Shown here in pieces: positions 46,632 to 54,826 of a stretch of 64,000 nt of DNA (the stretch's first letter is position 1; each line of letters starts with the position of its first letter). This stretch comes from Anaerolineales bacterium (GTDB taxonomy: Bacteria; Chloroflexota; Anaerolineae; Aggregatilineales; UBA2796): the NCBI GenBank assembly GCA_015075625.1, contig JABTTZ010000001.1, positions 1,178,001-1,242,000 of the forward strand, read 5' to 3'. The position numbers and the translations under genes are program-made. The notes under the pieces were generated by a model. It was not told the DNA's origin. It saw only the letters and a program-made list of their open reading frames with translations, and ran no database searches.

Positions 46632-47024
46632 TCATCGAAGAATTTGCCAACCAAGAAGAATCAAGATCGTCCAAACGAGGGCGAAAACCGGCGGGATGGG
46701 CAAGGCAAACCCCCACCAAAAAATGCCACCGATAGGGACGAGTACAAGCGCCAGAACCGCCCCAGACATGTAAGCATCCCACAACAACTGACCCGCCACC
46801 ACTTCGAGAACGCACACCAAAAGAAAGCCAGCCAAGAGAGGGACGGTTGTCTGTATCCCAATCCGCTCAAACGGTCCCCGTCCATAGGCGGGAAACCCCA
46901 TGACGATAGGAATGGGGCGTCCGCTCAGCAGATTCCGAATGGCAGGGAAACAGAAGATGCCAAGTCCGGCGGCAATAAACCAATGAAGTCCGGCGGCTAG
47001 GCGCAGCAGCGTTAGCTCATTCAT
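46632..47024 (-). CDS. Small four-TM hypothetical membrane protein
   Basis: A 130-residue hydrophobic protein with about four transmembrane helices (LHWFIAAGLGIFCFP, VPLLAGFLLVCVLEVVAG, AVLALVLVPIGGIFWWGF, VFALVWTILILLGW). Composition and length look real, but I recognise no family. It faces the polyprenyl synthase tail to tail. Confidence 0.65.
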   Translation of the reverse strand: MNELTLLRLAAGLHWFIAAGLGIFCFPAIRNLLSGRPIPIVMGFPAYGRGPFERIGIQTTVPLLAGFLLVCVLEVVAGQLLWDAYMSGAVLALVLVPIGGIFWWGFALPIPPVFALVWTILILLGWQILR

Positions 47025-47109
47025 GGTGATACCGCCTTACCGCACCTTAAAATGGCAGGTGATCTCATTTCTGGGACATGTTGTAGAAAGGGCATGGGGG
47101 GATAGGGGT

Positions 47110-47160
47110 GGGCGACTCCCTCTAGAGTCGCCCTTACAATAGTTCTAGAGCGCTCTAGAA
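47110..47160 (-). terminator. Hairpin and 18-bp perfect palindrome at the LysM gene 3' end
   Basis: TTCTAGAGCGCTCTAGAA (47143-47160) is a perfect palindrome that contains the LysM stop codon. Beyond it, GGGCGACTC-N6-GAGTCGCCC (47110-47133) forms a 9-bp stem. Together they look like a termination region for the - strand gene. Confidence 0.45.
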
Positions 47161-47805
47161 CGCTGTATTGCGGAAGGTGTTATAGCCAAAGTAACCGGAG
47201 ACAGGGTCTTTCACCAGCACGGTGGGGTAAGCCCCGACCAAGGGGACACCGCCCGCATCGTTCGGAACGGTGAAGTTTGTGCTGAGCGTGCCATCAGCAT
47301 TCGTTGTCGCTGTGGCAGAGGCTGTCGCCGCGTAGTTTGTCCCCCATTGGGTGATAAAAATCTGCACCTGACGAGGACCGGGGAAGTTCGTTCCGGTGAT
47401 CACAATCGTGTCACCCGGACGGGCAAAATAGGTGTTGAAGTGGATGCGCGGGTAAATCCCATAGGGCGGGAAGAAACTCGCCGGAGGGGGTGCGGGCGGC
47501 AGCGGTGTGGCGGGCGGCAGCGGTACAACAATGGGTGGGTTTGCCGGAACAGCGCCGGGTGGGTAGCAAATAATTTGTCCAACGTAAATCTGGTTCGGGT
47601 TGTAAATACCGTTGATGTGTTGGAGAACTGTCCATGTCACATTGTAGGCAAGACCGATGCGGAACAGGTTATCTCCGGGCTTCACCACATGGTAGGTTGT
47701 GCAGCGCTGCCCGGGGTGCGCCTTGACAGGGTTGCTAACAGAAAGTACGCTCAAGGCGGCAACAACAACAACCGCCATGAGAATAAAACGGGTGATACGG
47801 TTCAT
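47155..47805 (-). CDS. Secreted LysM-domain protein
   Basis: A 216-residue exported protein. Residues 1-30 are a signal peptide (NRITRFILMAVVVVAALSVLSV...KAHPG). A LysM domain follows at ~38-82 (YHVVKPGDNLFRIGLAYNVTWTVLQHINGI), then a Pro-rich linker (~84-112) and a C-terminal beta domain (~118-216; RPGDTIVITGTNFPGP) like an IPT/TIG-type fold. LysM binds peptidoglycan or other GlcNAc polymers, so a cell-wall-bound location is likely. Confidence 0.85.
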   Translation of the reverse strand: MNRITRFILMAVVVVAALSVLSVSNPVKAHPGQRCTTYHVVKPGDNLFRIGLAYNVTWTVLQHINGIYNPNQIYVGQIICYPPGAVPANPPIVVPLPPATPLPPAPPPASFFPPYGIYPRIHFNTYFARPGDTIVITGTNFPGPRQVQIFITQWGTNYAATASATATTNADGTLSTNFTVPNDAGGVPLVGAYPTVLVKDPVSGYFGYNTFRNTAF

Positions 47806-47965
47806 AGCTAATTTCGGCGTACCCCCCCATTCGTGTTATTTGGGGAACGCCATTCTCCTTTCTGAAAAAAAAGAACGCGCCTCTTTACACAGTGTATCCA
47901 TTCTTCATTTTCCGGCAACCACGAATTTTGCACAACAGACCGTTTTTCGTTAGAAAAAAGAAACT

Positions 47966-49420
47966 ATGCTGCTACTTCAACTGATCTATGCCGCCCTCAT
48001 CGCCCCACTTATGATCTATGCAATGGGGGTCTTTTACCTTGTGTTTGTCTACTTCCGTCCGGCGCGGCGGGTAATCGTACCGCACTACTTTGCCGAAGAT
48101 GACCTGCCTTTGGTCACTGTTCAACTTCCGCTCTACAACGAACGGTATGTTGTTGGGCGTTTGCTTGATGCCGTCGTCCGTTTGGATTACCCTCGTGATC
48201 GCCTTCATATTCAAGTTCTCGATGATTCGACGGACGAGACAACAGGAATCGCCGCCGGGCGTGTGCGGGCGCTGCGTGCGGCAGGGGTTCACATTGATCT
48301 GCTGCACCGGACGGATCGGGCGGGATTCAAAGGCGGGGCATTAGGGGAGGCGCTGGCGCATACAGAAGGCGGATTTGTCGCTATTTTTGACGCTGATTTC
48401 ATCCCCCCAACGGACTTTCTGCGGCGGACGATTCCTATCCTGCTGAGTGACTCCCGCTGTGGGGTGGTGCAAGGGCGCTGGGCGCATCTGAACGCGGAAG
48501 AAAACATCCTCACGCGCTGTCAGGCGCTCATGCTTGATGGGCATTTCGCCATTGAGCAGCACGCCCGCAGCAAAGGCGGGCTGTTGTTCAGCTTTAATGG
48601 CACGGGCGGCGTCTGGCGGCGGGCGGCGATTGAGGATGCTGGCGGCTGGCAAGGCGATACCTTGACCGAGGATGCCGATCTGAGCCTGCGGGCGCAGATG
48701 CGCGGGTGGCAGTTCGTCTTTCTGCCAGACCTTGCCACAGCGGGGGAGGTCTCCCCAGTGATGAGTGGATTCAAAGGGCAGCAAGCGCGATGGGCAAAAG
48801 GCACAACCCAAACGCTGTTCAAACTTGGGAGGGCGCTGCTCCGTTCGCCGCTCACCGCCCGTCAAAAGATCATGGCGATTTTGGGGGTGCTGGCGTACCC
48901 TATTCAACCGTTGGGCTTGGCGCTCTTGCTAATCATGCCGCTTCTGATGGTCAGTGGGGCGCTGCGCGATATGCCCGTTGCGCCGTTGGGGGTGGCTGGT
49001 CTTGCCGTTCCGCTGCTTTACATCCTCGGACAGAAAGCACTTTATGGTGCATCGTGGGCATGGCTGCGTGGTGCAGCGCGGCTGCCGCTCCTCTTGATTC
49101 TGAGCAGTGGTATGGCGTTGAATAACACAGTTGCCGTTCTAAGTGCCTTTCGGGGAGGGGTGGGGGTGTTCCAGCGGACGCCGAAATTTGGCGATGCTCC
49201 TTCAGGGAAGGGCTATACCATTCGCCCTGATCTGACGACCATTGGGGAGTTTTTCCTTGGTGTCTACAGTGTGTGTGGGGCGGTGTTGGCGTGGCGCTAT
49301 GCCCCCGGTCTGATCGTCTATTTTGCCACCTACGCAGTCGGCTTTTTTATGGTATCGGGGTGGACACTTGCCGATCTATGGTCGGCACGGCGTCATATGT
49401 TTGGCAAACTTACCTCATAG
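47966..49420 (+). CDS. Processive family-2 glycosyltransferase (cellulose/mannan synthase-like)
   Basis: A 484-residue membrane GT2. TM1 lies at 1-28, then the catalytic domain with LPLYNERYVV, DDSTDET, the DAD motif (AIFDADFIPP), TEDADLS and the QxxRW signature (QQARW) of processive synthases. At least four C-terminal TM helices (IMAILGVLAYPIQPLGLALLLIMP and on) would form the translocation pore. The polymer is unknown; it could be a beta-glucan or mannan. No PilZ domain is attached. Confidence 0.88.
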   Translation: MLLLQLIYAALIAPLMIYAMGVFYLVFVYFRPARRVIVPHYFAEDDLPLVTVQLPLYNERYVVGRLLDAVVRLDYPRDRLHIQVLDDSTDETTGIAAGRVRALRAAGVHIDLLHRTDRAGFKGGALGEALAHTEGGFVAIFDADFIPPTDFLRRTIPILLSDSRCGVVQGRWAHLNAEENILTRCQALMLDGHFAIEQHARSKGGLLFSFNGTGGVWRRAAIEDAGGWQGDTLTEDADLSLRAQMRGWQFVFLPDLATAGEVSPVMSGFKGQQARWAKGTTQTLFKLGRALLRSPLTARQKIMAILGVLAYPIQPLGLALLLIMPLLMVSGALRDMPVAPLGVAGLAVPLLYILGQKALYGASWAWLRGAARLPLLLILSSGMALNNTVAVLSAFRGGVGVFQRTPKFGDAPSGKGYTIRPDLTTIGEFFLGVYSVCGAVLAWRYAPGLIVYFATYAVGFFMVSGWTLADLWSARRHMFGKLTS

Positions 49421-49445
49421 GAACACCCCGTCACAGGTTGTATGT

Positions 49446-49493
49446 CACCCGCCGCTCAATCCGCAGGCTGAGGGGGAATCTCACCCTTCAGCC
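49446..49493. repeat. Degenerate copy of the palindromic intergenic repeat
   Basis: CACCCGCCGCTCAATCCGCAGGCTGAGG then ATCTCACCCTTCAGCC, at the same position relative to gene ends as the other copies. Confidence 0.45.
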
Positions 49494-49608
49494 GCACCTC
49501 GTCTATTCCCTTTACCCGTTTGTAGGGTGCTTATAAGGCACTTGTAGAAGTGTTCCAGAACAATGATACAATGCAGAGGATATTGGCTATGCGCGGGAGG
49601 GACTTCCG

Positions 49609-51588
49609 ATGGCAGCATCGACAGCATCACTCGGCGGCACAACGACCACCCTCACTAGCGGACGCCCGCTCTTCCTGCTGCGCCTCATCTATGGCGTGCT
49701 GGTCATTCTGGTCTTGGTCATTTTCGTGGGGAATTTGCCCTATGCCTATGGACGGGGCTTGGCAACGCTAGGCGGCGAACAACAAGCGATCATTGCCTTA
49801 GGGCTGCCCCCCGAACTTCCCGCCATCTTTGATCTTCTGTTGCGGACGGTTTTCCTCAGTGGGTTTATGCTTATGTCATTGCTGTTGTTTTGGCAGCGGG
49901 CGGCTGACCCAATGGCGGCACTGGTCAGTTTTTTGCTACTTAGCACAGGCTATCTCTACAGCGTCTCTGCCCCGCGTGATCATGCTTTGTGGCTAGCAGG
50001 CGTCGGGTTAAACGCCCTTGCCGAGACAACGCAAGTCCTCTTTGTGTTCAGCTTTCCGAACGGACGATTCGTACCAGCATGGACACGGCGCTTGGCAATC
50101 CCTATGTTCTTGTTTCGATTCCTGATCTGGCTGAATATTTTTGTTCTGCGTACCGGACAAGGCGGGGTGGAAGTAGGCATTGTCGCCGCCTTCATCGTGG
50201 CGGGGATAGGGACGCAAAATTACCGCTATCGTCGGTTGGCGTCACCCGCCCAACGCCAACAACTGAAATGGCTGTTGGGGAGTGTGGTCGTTGCCGTAAC
50301 CTTGGTTGTCCCCTCCATCTACCTTATGAGCATCACCGATACGGTTTCACCTGAACGCAATGTGTTCCTCTATTTAGCCGTGAAAACCGTCCGCGATCTC
50401 GCCTTGCTCAGCTTTCCGCTGATGATCGGCGCGGCAATCTTGCGTTACCGGTTGTGGGAGATCGATCTGACGATTAACCGCTCACTGGTAGGGGTTGCCG
50501 TCACGGTCATTTTGGGTGGGTTGTTTATCATTGGTTTCCTCGCCCTTCAGTGGGTTTTTGGGCGTATTTTGGGCAGAGACCAGCGCGAGCTTGAGGTTGC
50601 TATTGCGGGGGCGATGGTGGGCATTGCCTTCAACCCCGTGCGCGTCCGTGTGCGCCGTTTTGTAGACCGCCGCCTCTATAAATTTCGCTTCGACCTCGAT
50701 CAGTTGGATCGGGCGCATGGCATCCGCCCCAAACCGGAAGTGAAAACGCCTTCCACGCTGACAGGAAAAATCGTTGGTGGCTATGAAATTCTCGATCTGA
50801 TTGGGCGCGGGGGGATGGGCGAGGTCTACAAAGGGTACAAAGAGGGGGAGATCGTCGCCGTGAAAGTTCTGCGGGACGACCTCAATCAGATTCAGCCCGA
50901 CCTCTTCGCCCGTTTTCAACGGGAAGCGACTGTGTTGCAGAATTTCCAGCACCCCAATATCGTGAAGGTGTTGAGCGCCGATACCAGCGCCGATGTGCCA
51001 TTCTTGGTCTTAGAGTACCTTGAAGGGGAAACGCTTGGCGATCATCTCAAAACGAAAGGCGCACTCCCGTTCTCTGAATTTCTTCCGTTGGCGCTCACCC
51101 TGACAGAGGCACTCGAATACATCCATGCACGGGGCGTTGTTCACCGTGATCTCAAGCCCTCAAACATCATGCTGCGCCCGACGACGACTGCCGTCCCTGC
51201 CGCGCCTATACCTGTTTTGATGGATTTTGGTGTGGCGCGGGGGGATACCTTAGGCGTTACCTTGACTGGCTCGAACGCCGTCGGCACGATTGAGTACATG
51301 GCGCCTGAACAAATCGAATCGGCGCACGATGTCGATCATTATGCCGATATTTACGCTTTAGGGATCGTATTCTATGAAATGTTGGTGGGGAATCCACCGT
51401 TTCAGGGGCGCCCCGCGCACGTCTTGTTTGCGCACCTTCAGCAGCCACCGCCCGACCCACGCAAAACCCGCCCAGAGATACCCGATCCGTTTGTCTACTT
51501 ACTACGGCGGGCGCTGGCGAAAAAGCCGGAAGATCGTTTCCCGTCCGCCGCCGAACTAGGGGAATACCTTCAGGATGCCGTGTCCTAA
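49609..51588 (+). CDS. Membrane Ser/Thr protein kinase with histidine-kinase-type N-terminal module
   Basis: A 659-residue protein. GGGAGGG lies 7 bp before ATG 49609. Residues ~20-330 contain about eight to nine TM helices. The last part (YRLWEIDLTINRSLVGVAVT ... NPVRVRVRRFVDRRLYKFRFD) is the membrane module typically seen in front of NarL-type histidine kinases. Residues ~391-655 are a complete Hanks-type kinase: Gly loop GRGGMGEVYKG, Lys419 (VAVKVL), HRD 512-514 (VVHRDLKPSN), Asp539 of DFG and YMAPEQ. No PASTA domains. Signal perception by the membrane part is inferred. Confidence 0.92.
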   Translation: MAASTASLGGTTTTLTSGRPLFLLRLIYGVLVILVLVIFVGNLPYAYGRGLATLGGEQQAIIALGLPPELPAIFDLLLRTVFLSGFMLMSLLLFWQRAADPMAALVSFLLLSTGYLYSVSAPRDHALWLAGVGLNALAETTQVLFVFSFPNGRFVPAWTRRLAIPMFLFRFLIWLNIFVLRTGQGGVEVGIVAAFIVAGIGTQNYRYRRLASPAQRQQLKWLLGSVVVAVTLVVPSIYLMSITDTVSPERNVFLYLAVKTVRDLALLSFPLMIGAAILRYRLWEIDLTINRSLVGVAVTVILGGLFIIGFLALQWVFGRILGRDQRELEVAIAGAMVGIAFNPVRVRVRRFVDRRLYKFRFDLDQLDRAHGIRPKPEVKTPSTLTGKIVGGYEILDLIGRGGMGEVYKGYKEGEIVAVKVLRDDLNQIQPDLFARFQREATVLQNFQHPNIVKVLSADTSADVPFLVLEYLEGETLGDHLKTKGALPFSEFLPLALTLTEALEYIHARGVVHRDLKPSNIMLRPTTTAVPAAPIPVLMDFGVARGDTLGVTLTGSNAVGTIEYMAPEQIESAHDVDHYADIYALGIVFYEMLVGNPPFQGRPAHVLFAHLQQPPPDPRKTRPEIPDPFVYLLRRALAKKPEDRFPSAAELGEYLQDAVS

Positions 51589-51625
51589 AGAATAACTCAC
51601 CGATAAAAGGGTAGGGGTGTGGATA

Positions 51626-52786
51626 CTAAGCCCCTACCCCCCTCACCGCCGCCAGCAGCGCCGCCGCCACGCGCTCCACATCGGCGCGGGTGAGGCGCAA
51701 GTGCATGGGGAGGGAGATCAGTCGATCACTGGCACGGGCAGCCTGTGGAACGCGCCCTAACCACTGGTGATACATCCGATAATGACCGTTATCGCGATAA
51801 TGGACACCTGGGTAAATTCGCTCCGCGTTGAGCGCCGCCATAACCTGATCGCGGCGATCTACCATGACCTGATACAAATGGCGCGAGGGTTCACATTCCG
51901 GCGGGATGGGGATGCGCTCAATGCGTGGCTCGTCAGCTAAGAGGGCATCGTACCACGCGGCAACCTGACGGCGGTAGGTATTGTCCTCGTCCACATACTG
52001 GATCGCCACCAAGCCAATCGCCGCCATAATCGAATTCCCGTGATACTTGAAGCCAACCTGCTCCACATCGTAGTACCATGTGTAACTGCCGCCGCTGTTT
52101 GTGCGGGCGTAGGTGTCTTTGTTGATGCCAAGCCACGTCCACTGTCGTGTCTGTGCGTCAAAGGCGGGGTCTCGCCAGCAGATCATGCCCGCATCAGCAG
52201 TGGGCAGGTTTTTAACGGCTTGAAAGCTGAAGATGGTGGCGTCGGCGTCATGCCCTATATGGCGTCCATGTAAGCGCGTGCCGGTCATGTGGGCGGCATC
52301 AAGGATCAGCGCCAATCCGCGTGCGCGGCATAGATCACGCACCGCCTCATACTGCCCGCTGCTGCCGCCCATCCCCACAAACATGACCGCACGGGTGCGC
52401 GGCGTGATCTGGGCTTCCACCGAGGCGGGGTCAAGGCATAAATGGACATCAATATCGGCAAAAACAGGGGTGAGGCGTTCATAGAGAATGGCGTGATTCG
52501 TGCTGACAAAGGTCAGCGGGGTGGTGATCACCTCATCACCATCTTGCCAGCCGTGCGCCGCTTTCAACTGGGCAAGGGCAAGATGCAGTCCGGCGGTTGC
52601 CGAACTGAGGAAATGGGCGTGAGGCAGCGCGGTGTAATCTCGAAATGCCGCCTCGAACGCAATGGTTTTGAAGCCTAAGCCTGTCCAGCCGCGCTCCAGA
52701 CATTCACGAATCGCGGCAAGGGTTTCCTCAACGCGAAAGGTGGGAACGAATAGTTGAATGGGGGGGAGAGAGGGTAATGTGGACAA
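51626..52786 (-). CDS. DegT/DnrJ/EryC1/StrS-family PLP aminotransferase
   Basis: A 386-residue PLP enzyme of the sugar-aminotransferase family. It shows the substrate/PLP phosphate segment (SATAGLHLALAQL), DAAHMTG and the Schiff-base lysine region FSFQAVKNLPTADAGM. These enzymes usually aminate keto-sugars for surface polysaccharides. The start is a TTG at 52786 with AGAGGG overlapping the jag stop; no ATG is close. It ends the rpmH-to-jag - strand cluster with an 11-bp gap, so co-transcription is likely. Confidence 0.85.
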   Translation of the reverse strand: MSTLPSLPPIQLFVPTFRVEETLAAIRECLERGWTGLGFKTIAFEAAFRDYTALPHAHFLSSATAGLHLALAQLKAAHGWQDGDEVITTPLTFVSTNHAILYERLTPVFADIDVHLCLDPASVEAQITPRTRAVMFVGMGGSSGQYEAVRDLCRARGLALILDAAHMTGTRLHGRHIGHDADATIFSFQAVKNLPTADAGMICWRDPAFDAQTRQWTWLGINKDTYARTNSGGSYTWYYDVEQVGFKYHGNSIMAAIGLVAIQYVDEDNTYRRQVAAWYDALLADEPRIERIPIPPECEPSRHLYQVMVDRRDQVMAALNAERIYPGVHYRDNGHYRMYHQWLGRVPQAARASDRLISLPMHLRLTRADVERVAAALLAAVRGVGA

Positions 52787-52797
52787 AAAACAACCCT

Positions 52798-53760
52798 CTA
52801 CTCCGTCGTTGGCTTGCGGGGAACAACGGTCACCTTGCGCCGATCCCCTTCCCCGACGCTCTCTGTTTTTACGTCGGGATGATCCTGTAGCTCAAGATGG
52901 ATGATCCGCCGCTCATGGGGGGGCATCGGCTCCATTGCCACAGCCTTTCCGCGCTGGATCGCCTGTTCCGCCATGCGCTGCGCCAAACGCCGAAGCTGCG
53001 CCTCGCGGCGTCCTTTGTAGCCATCCAGATCAATGACGAGGTGCGCCCGCCGTCCGGTCTTACGGCTGACGAGAATGCGCGTTAGGTATTGGAGAGAGGC
53101 AAGCCCTTCGCCCTTGTAACCCGTCAGGGTGCTGACCTCACTGCCAGTGACATCCAACACCCAATGGCGGGGTTCTTTGCCATCGGTCACCGCCCGCTTG
53201 GGTGTGATTTGGGGCGTCAAGCCCATATGCTTCAGTAGTTCGCCTAACACCTCAATGCCCACCTTGACCTCGGCGGCAATCTCCTCATCGCTGAGATGAG
53301 CAGCACTGGAATCATCCTCGTCATCGTCAAAACGGGGTGTGTTTTCGGCGGGGAATTCTTGGGTTTGGCTGGCGCTGGTGGTTGGTTTTCGTCCGCGCCC
53401 CGAACGCTCTGCCTGCCGTTGTGGGTCTTTCTGTTCTTTGGTTTCTTTTCCTTCGGAACGCTCGGCACGGGGGCGTTTCGCTGGTTTTTCGGCGAGGGGG
53501 GCATCGCTTGGAAAGACGATGATTTCATCTTCCGGCGGTGGGACGCTGACAGCCGGCGGCGCGGCGTGTTCGGCGGGAGTACGGATCATCGTGATGCGCA
53601 CCCGCGCTTGTTTATTCCCCAAACCCAGCATCCGCCGCGTTGGTTCTTCAAGTACCTCAATGATCACATCCTCACGGGTGACACCAAGCTGCTTGATTCC
53701 CTCGTTGATGGCGGTTTCTATGTCGGAGGCGGTTGTTTCGACGGATCGCAAATCGCTCAT
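52798..53760 (-). CDS. jag: Jag/SpoIIIJ-associated RNA-binding protein (KH-R3H)
   Basis: A 320-residue protein. The N-terminal Jag_N domain (SVETTASDIETAINEGIKQLG ... EPTRRMLGLGNKQARV) is followed by a long acidic/basic low-complexity linker (~75-150), then a KH-like domain (~165-240; LTGYKGEGLASLQYLTRILVSRK) and R3H (~245-310; MPPHERRIIHLELQDHPDVKTESVGEGDRR). Jag binds RNA and is linked to YidC-dependent envelope control in Gram-positive bacteria. Located directly after yidC, its usual partner, although a 15-bp hairpin separates them. Confidence 0.93.
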   Translation of the reverse strand: MSDLRSVETTASDIETAINEGIKQLGVTREDVIIEVLEEPTRRMLGLGNKQARVRITMIRTPAEHAAPPAVSVPPPEDEIIVFPSDAPLAEKPAKRPRAERSEGKETKEQKDPQRQAERSGRGRKPTTSASQTQEFPAENTPRFDDDEDDSSAAHLSDEEIAAEVKVGIEVLGELLKHMGLTPQITPKRAVTDGKEPRHWVLDVTGSEVSTLTGYKGEGLASLQYLTRILVSRKTGRRAHLVIDLDGYKGRREAQLRRLAQRMAEQAIQRGKAVAMEPMPPHERRIIHLELQDHPDVKTESVGEGDRRKVTVVPRKPTTE

Positions 53761-53846
53761 GCCTGTTTTTCCTTACCCCGCTGCATAAACCTGAAGGGGG
53801 GTGTATGTAATGATCATCACGCAAAAGAACTCTAGTTTACCCTAAC

Positions 53847-53881
53847 ACGATAAGGGCGCATGCGTGATGCGCCCTTATCGT
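53847..53881 (-). terminator. Perfect 15-bp hairpin between yidC and jag
   Basis: ACGATAAGGGCGCAT (53847-53861), 5-nt loop, ATGCGCCCTTATCGT (53867-53881). It lies 6 bp after the yidC stop and ~87 bp before jag in the transcription direction. There is no downstream T-run on the - strand, so it may be an attenuator or RNA-stabilising element rather than a full terminator. Confidence 0.6.
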
Positions 53882-53886
53882 ATGGG

Positions 53887-54807
53887 CTATTTTTTGTTTT
53901 TGCGGGCTTGCCCCGCCTTCGTCTCGTTTAATTTGCGCTTTGCCGTTGGTGCGGCAAGTGGGGCAGGGGTGTTTCGCCCGCCGCCGCTGTTTGCCCCGGC
54001 AGGGGCGGGGGCAGTGATCTTCCGCTTACTGGGCATTGCCTCAATCGCCTTCAAATCAATATCCTTGAGGGAAACCGTCTTAGCGGGCGTGGTGACTTTG
54101 CCGCGGAAGTTGCGGAAATCAATCCGCCCCATGAGGGCATATTGGATAATCCCTAGCGTATTGCCAACCACCCAATAGATGGACAACCCCGACGCAAACT
54201 GCAAAGAGAACAAGCCGATCATGAGCGGCATGATCGTCGTCATGTTGCGGGTCATTGCTGCCGAAGGATCCTTGGGGTCAGCAACGGGAGGCATGGTCAA
54301 CTTCATTTGCAGCCATGTGGTCGCCACGACAAGGATTGGCAAAACGAACAACCCATCGGGCTGCCCTAAGTCCATCCAAAGAAACTGCGTATGAAGGGGG
54401 ATCATCTCAGAGAGACTGGGCATCTGCAAGCGGTGGCTGAGATCAAGCAGTTGCAGCGGCGTATGCCCTAGTGAGGCATAAATCGCGCCATACAAGCCAA
54501 ACAAGATCGGCATCTGGATGAGCAGCGGAAAGCACCCCGCCAATGGATTTACCCCATAGGTCTTGTAAAGTTCCATTTGCGCCTGCGCCTGCTTTTCCCG
54601 ATCCCCTTTGAATTTCTCGCGGATTTCTTTCAGGGCGGGAGCAAGTTCCTGCATTTTCTTGGTCGATTTCATCTGTTGGGCGATGAGGGGGAAGGTGACG
54701 ACGCGAGTCATCACGGTGAAAACCACAATCGCTAAGATCAGGCTCCCACCCAAAAAGTTATACAGCCACAACAGAATGATGATGAACGGATTCGTTAGAA
54801 AGTCCAT
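53887..54807 (-). CDS. yidC: Membrane protein insertase YidC/Oxa1
   Basis: A 306-residue Gram-positive-type YidC without the large periplasmic P1 domain. Core motifs are present: FTVMTRVVTFPLIAQQMKSTKKMQELAPALKEI, then NPLAGCFPLLIQMPILFGLY, followed by LQFASGLSIYWVVGNTLGIIQ. About five TM helices and a basic C-terminal tail (KRKLNETKAGQARKNKK) suited to ribosome contact. Starts 19 bp after the lipoprotein stop. Confidence 0.95.
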   Translation of the reverse strand: MDFLTNPFIIILLWLYNFLGGSLILAIVVFTVMTRVVTFPLIAQQMKSTKKMQELAPALKEIREKFKGDREKQAQAQMELYKTYGVNPLAGCFPLLIQMPILFGLYGAIYASLGHTPLQLLDLSHRLQMPSLSEMIPLHTQFLWMDLGQPDGLFVLPILVVATTWLQMKLTMPPVADPKDPSAAMTRNMTTIMPLMIGLFSLQFASGLSIYWVVGNTLGIIQYALMGRIDFRNFRGKVTTPAKTVSLKDIDLKAIEAMPSKRKITAPAPAGANSGGGRNTPAPLAAPTAKRKLNETKAGQARKNKK

Positions 54808-54826
54808 TGGCGAACTTCCTCTCCTG

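Noticed and set aside
46506-47000. 164-codon + strand frame after the polyprenyl synthase
   Set aside because: Antisense of the four-TM membrane protein; its product is Arg/Pro/Lys-rich with no motif.
53296-53835. 179-codon + strand frame opposite jag
   Set aside because: Low-complexity Gly/Phe-rich product caused by the charged linker of jag read in antisense.
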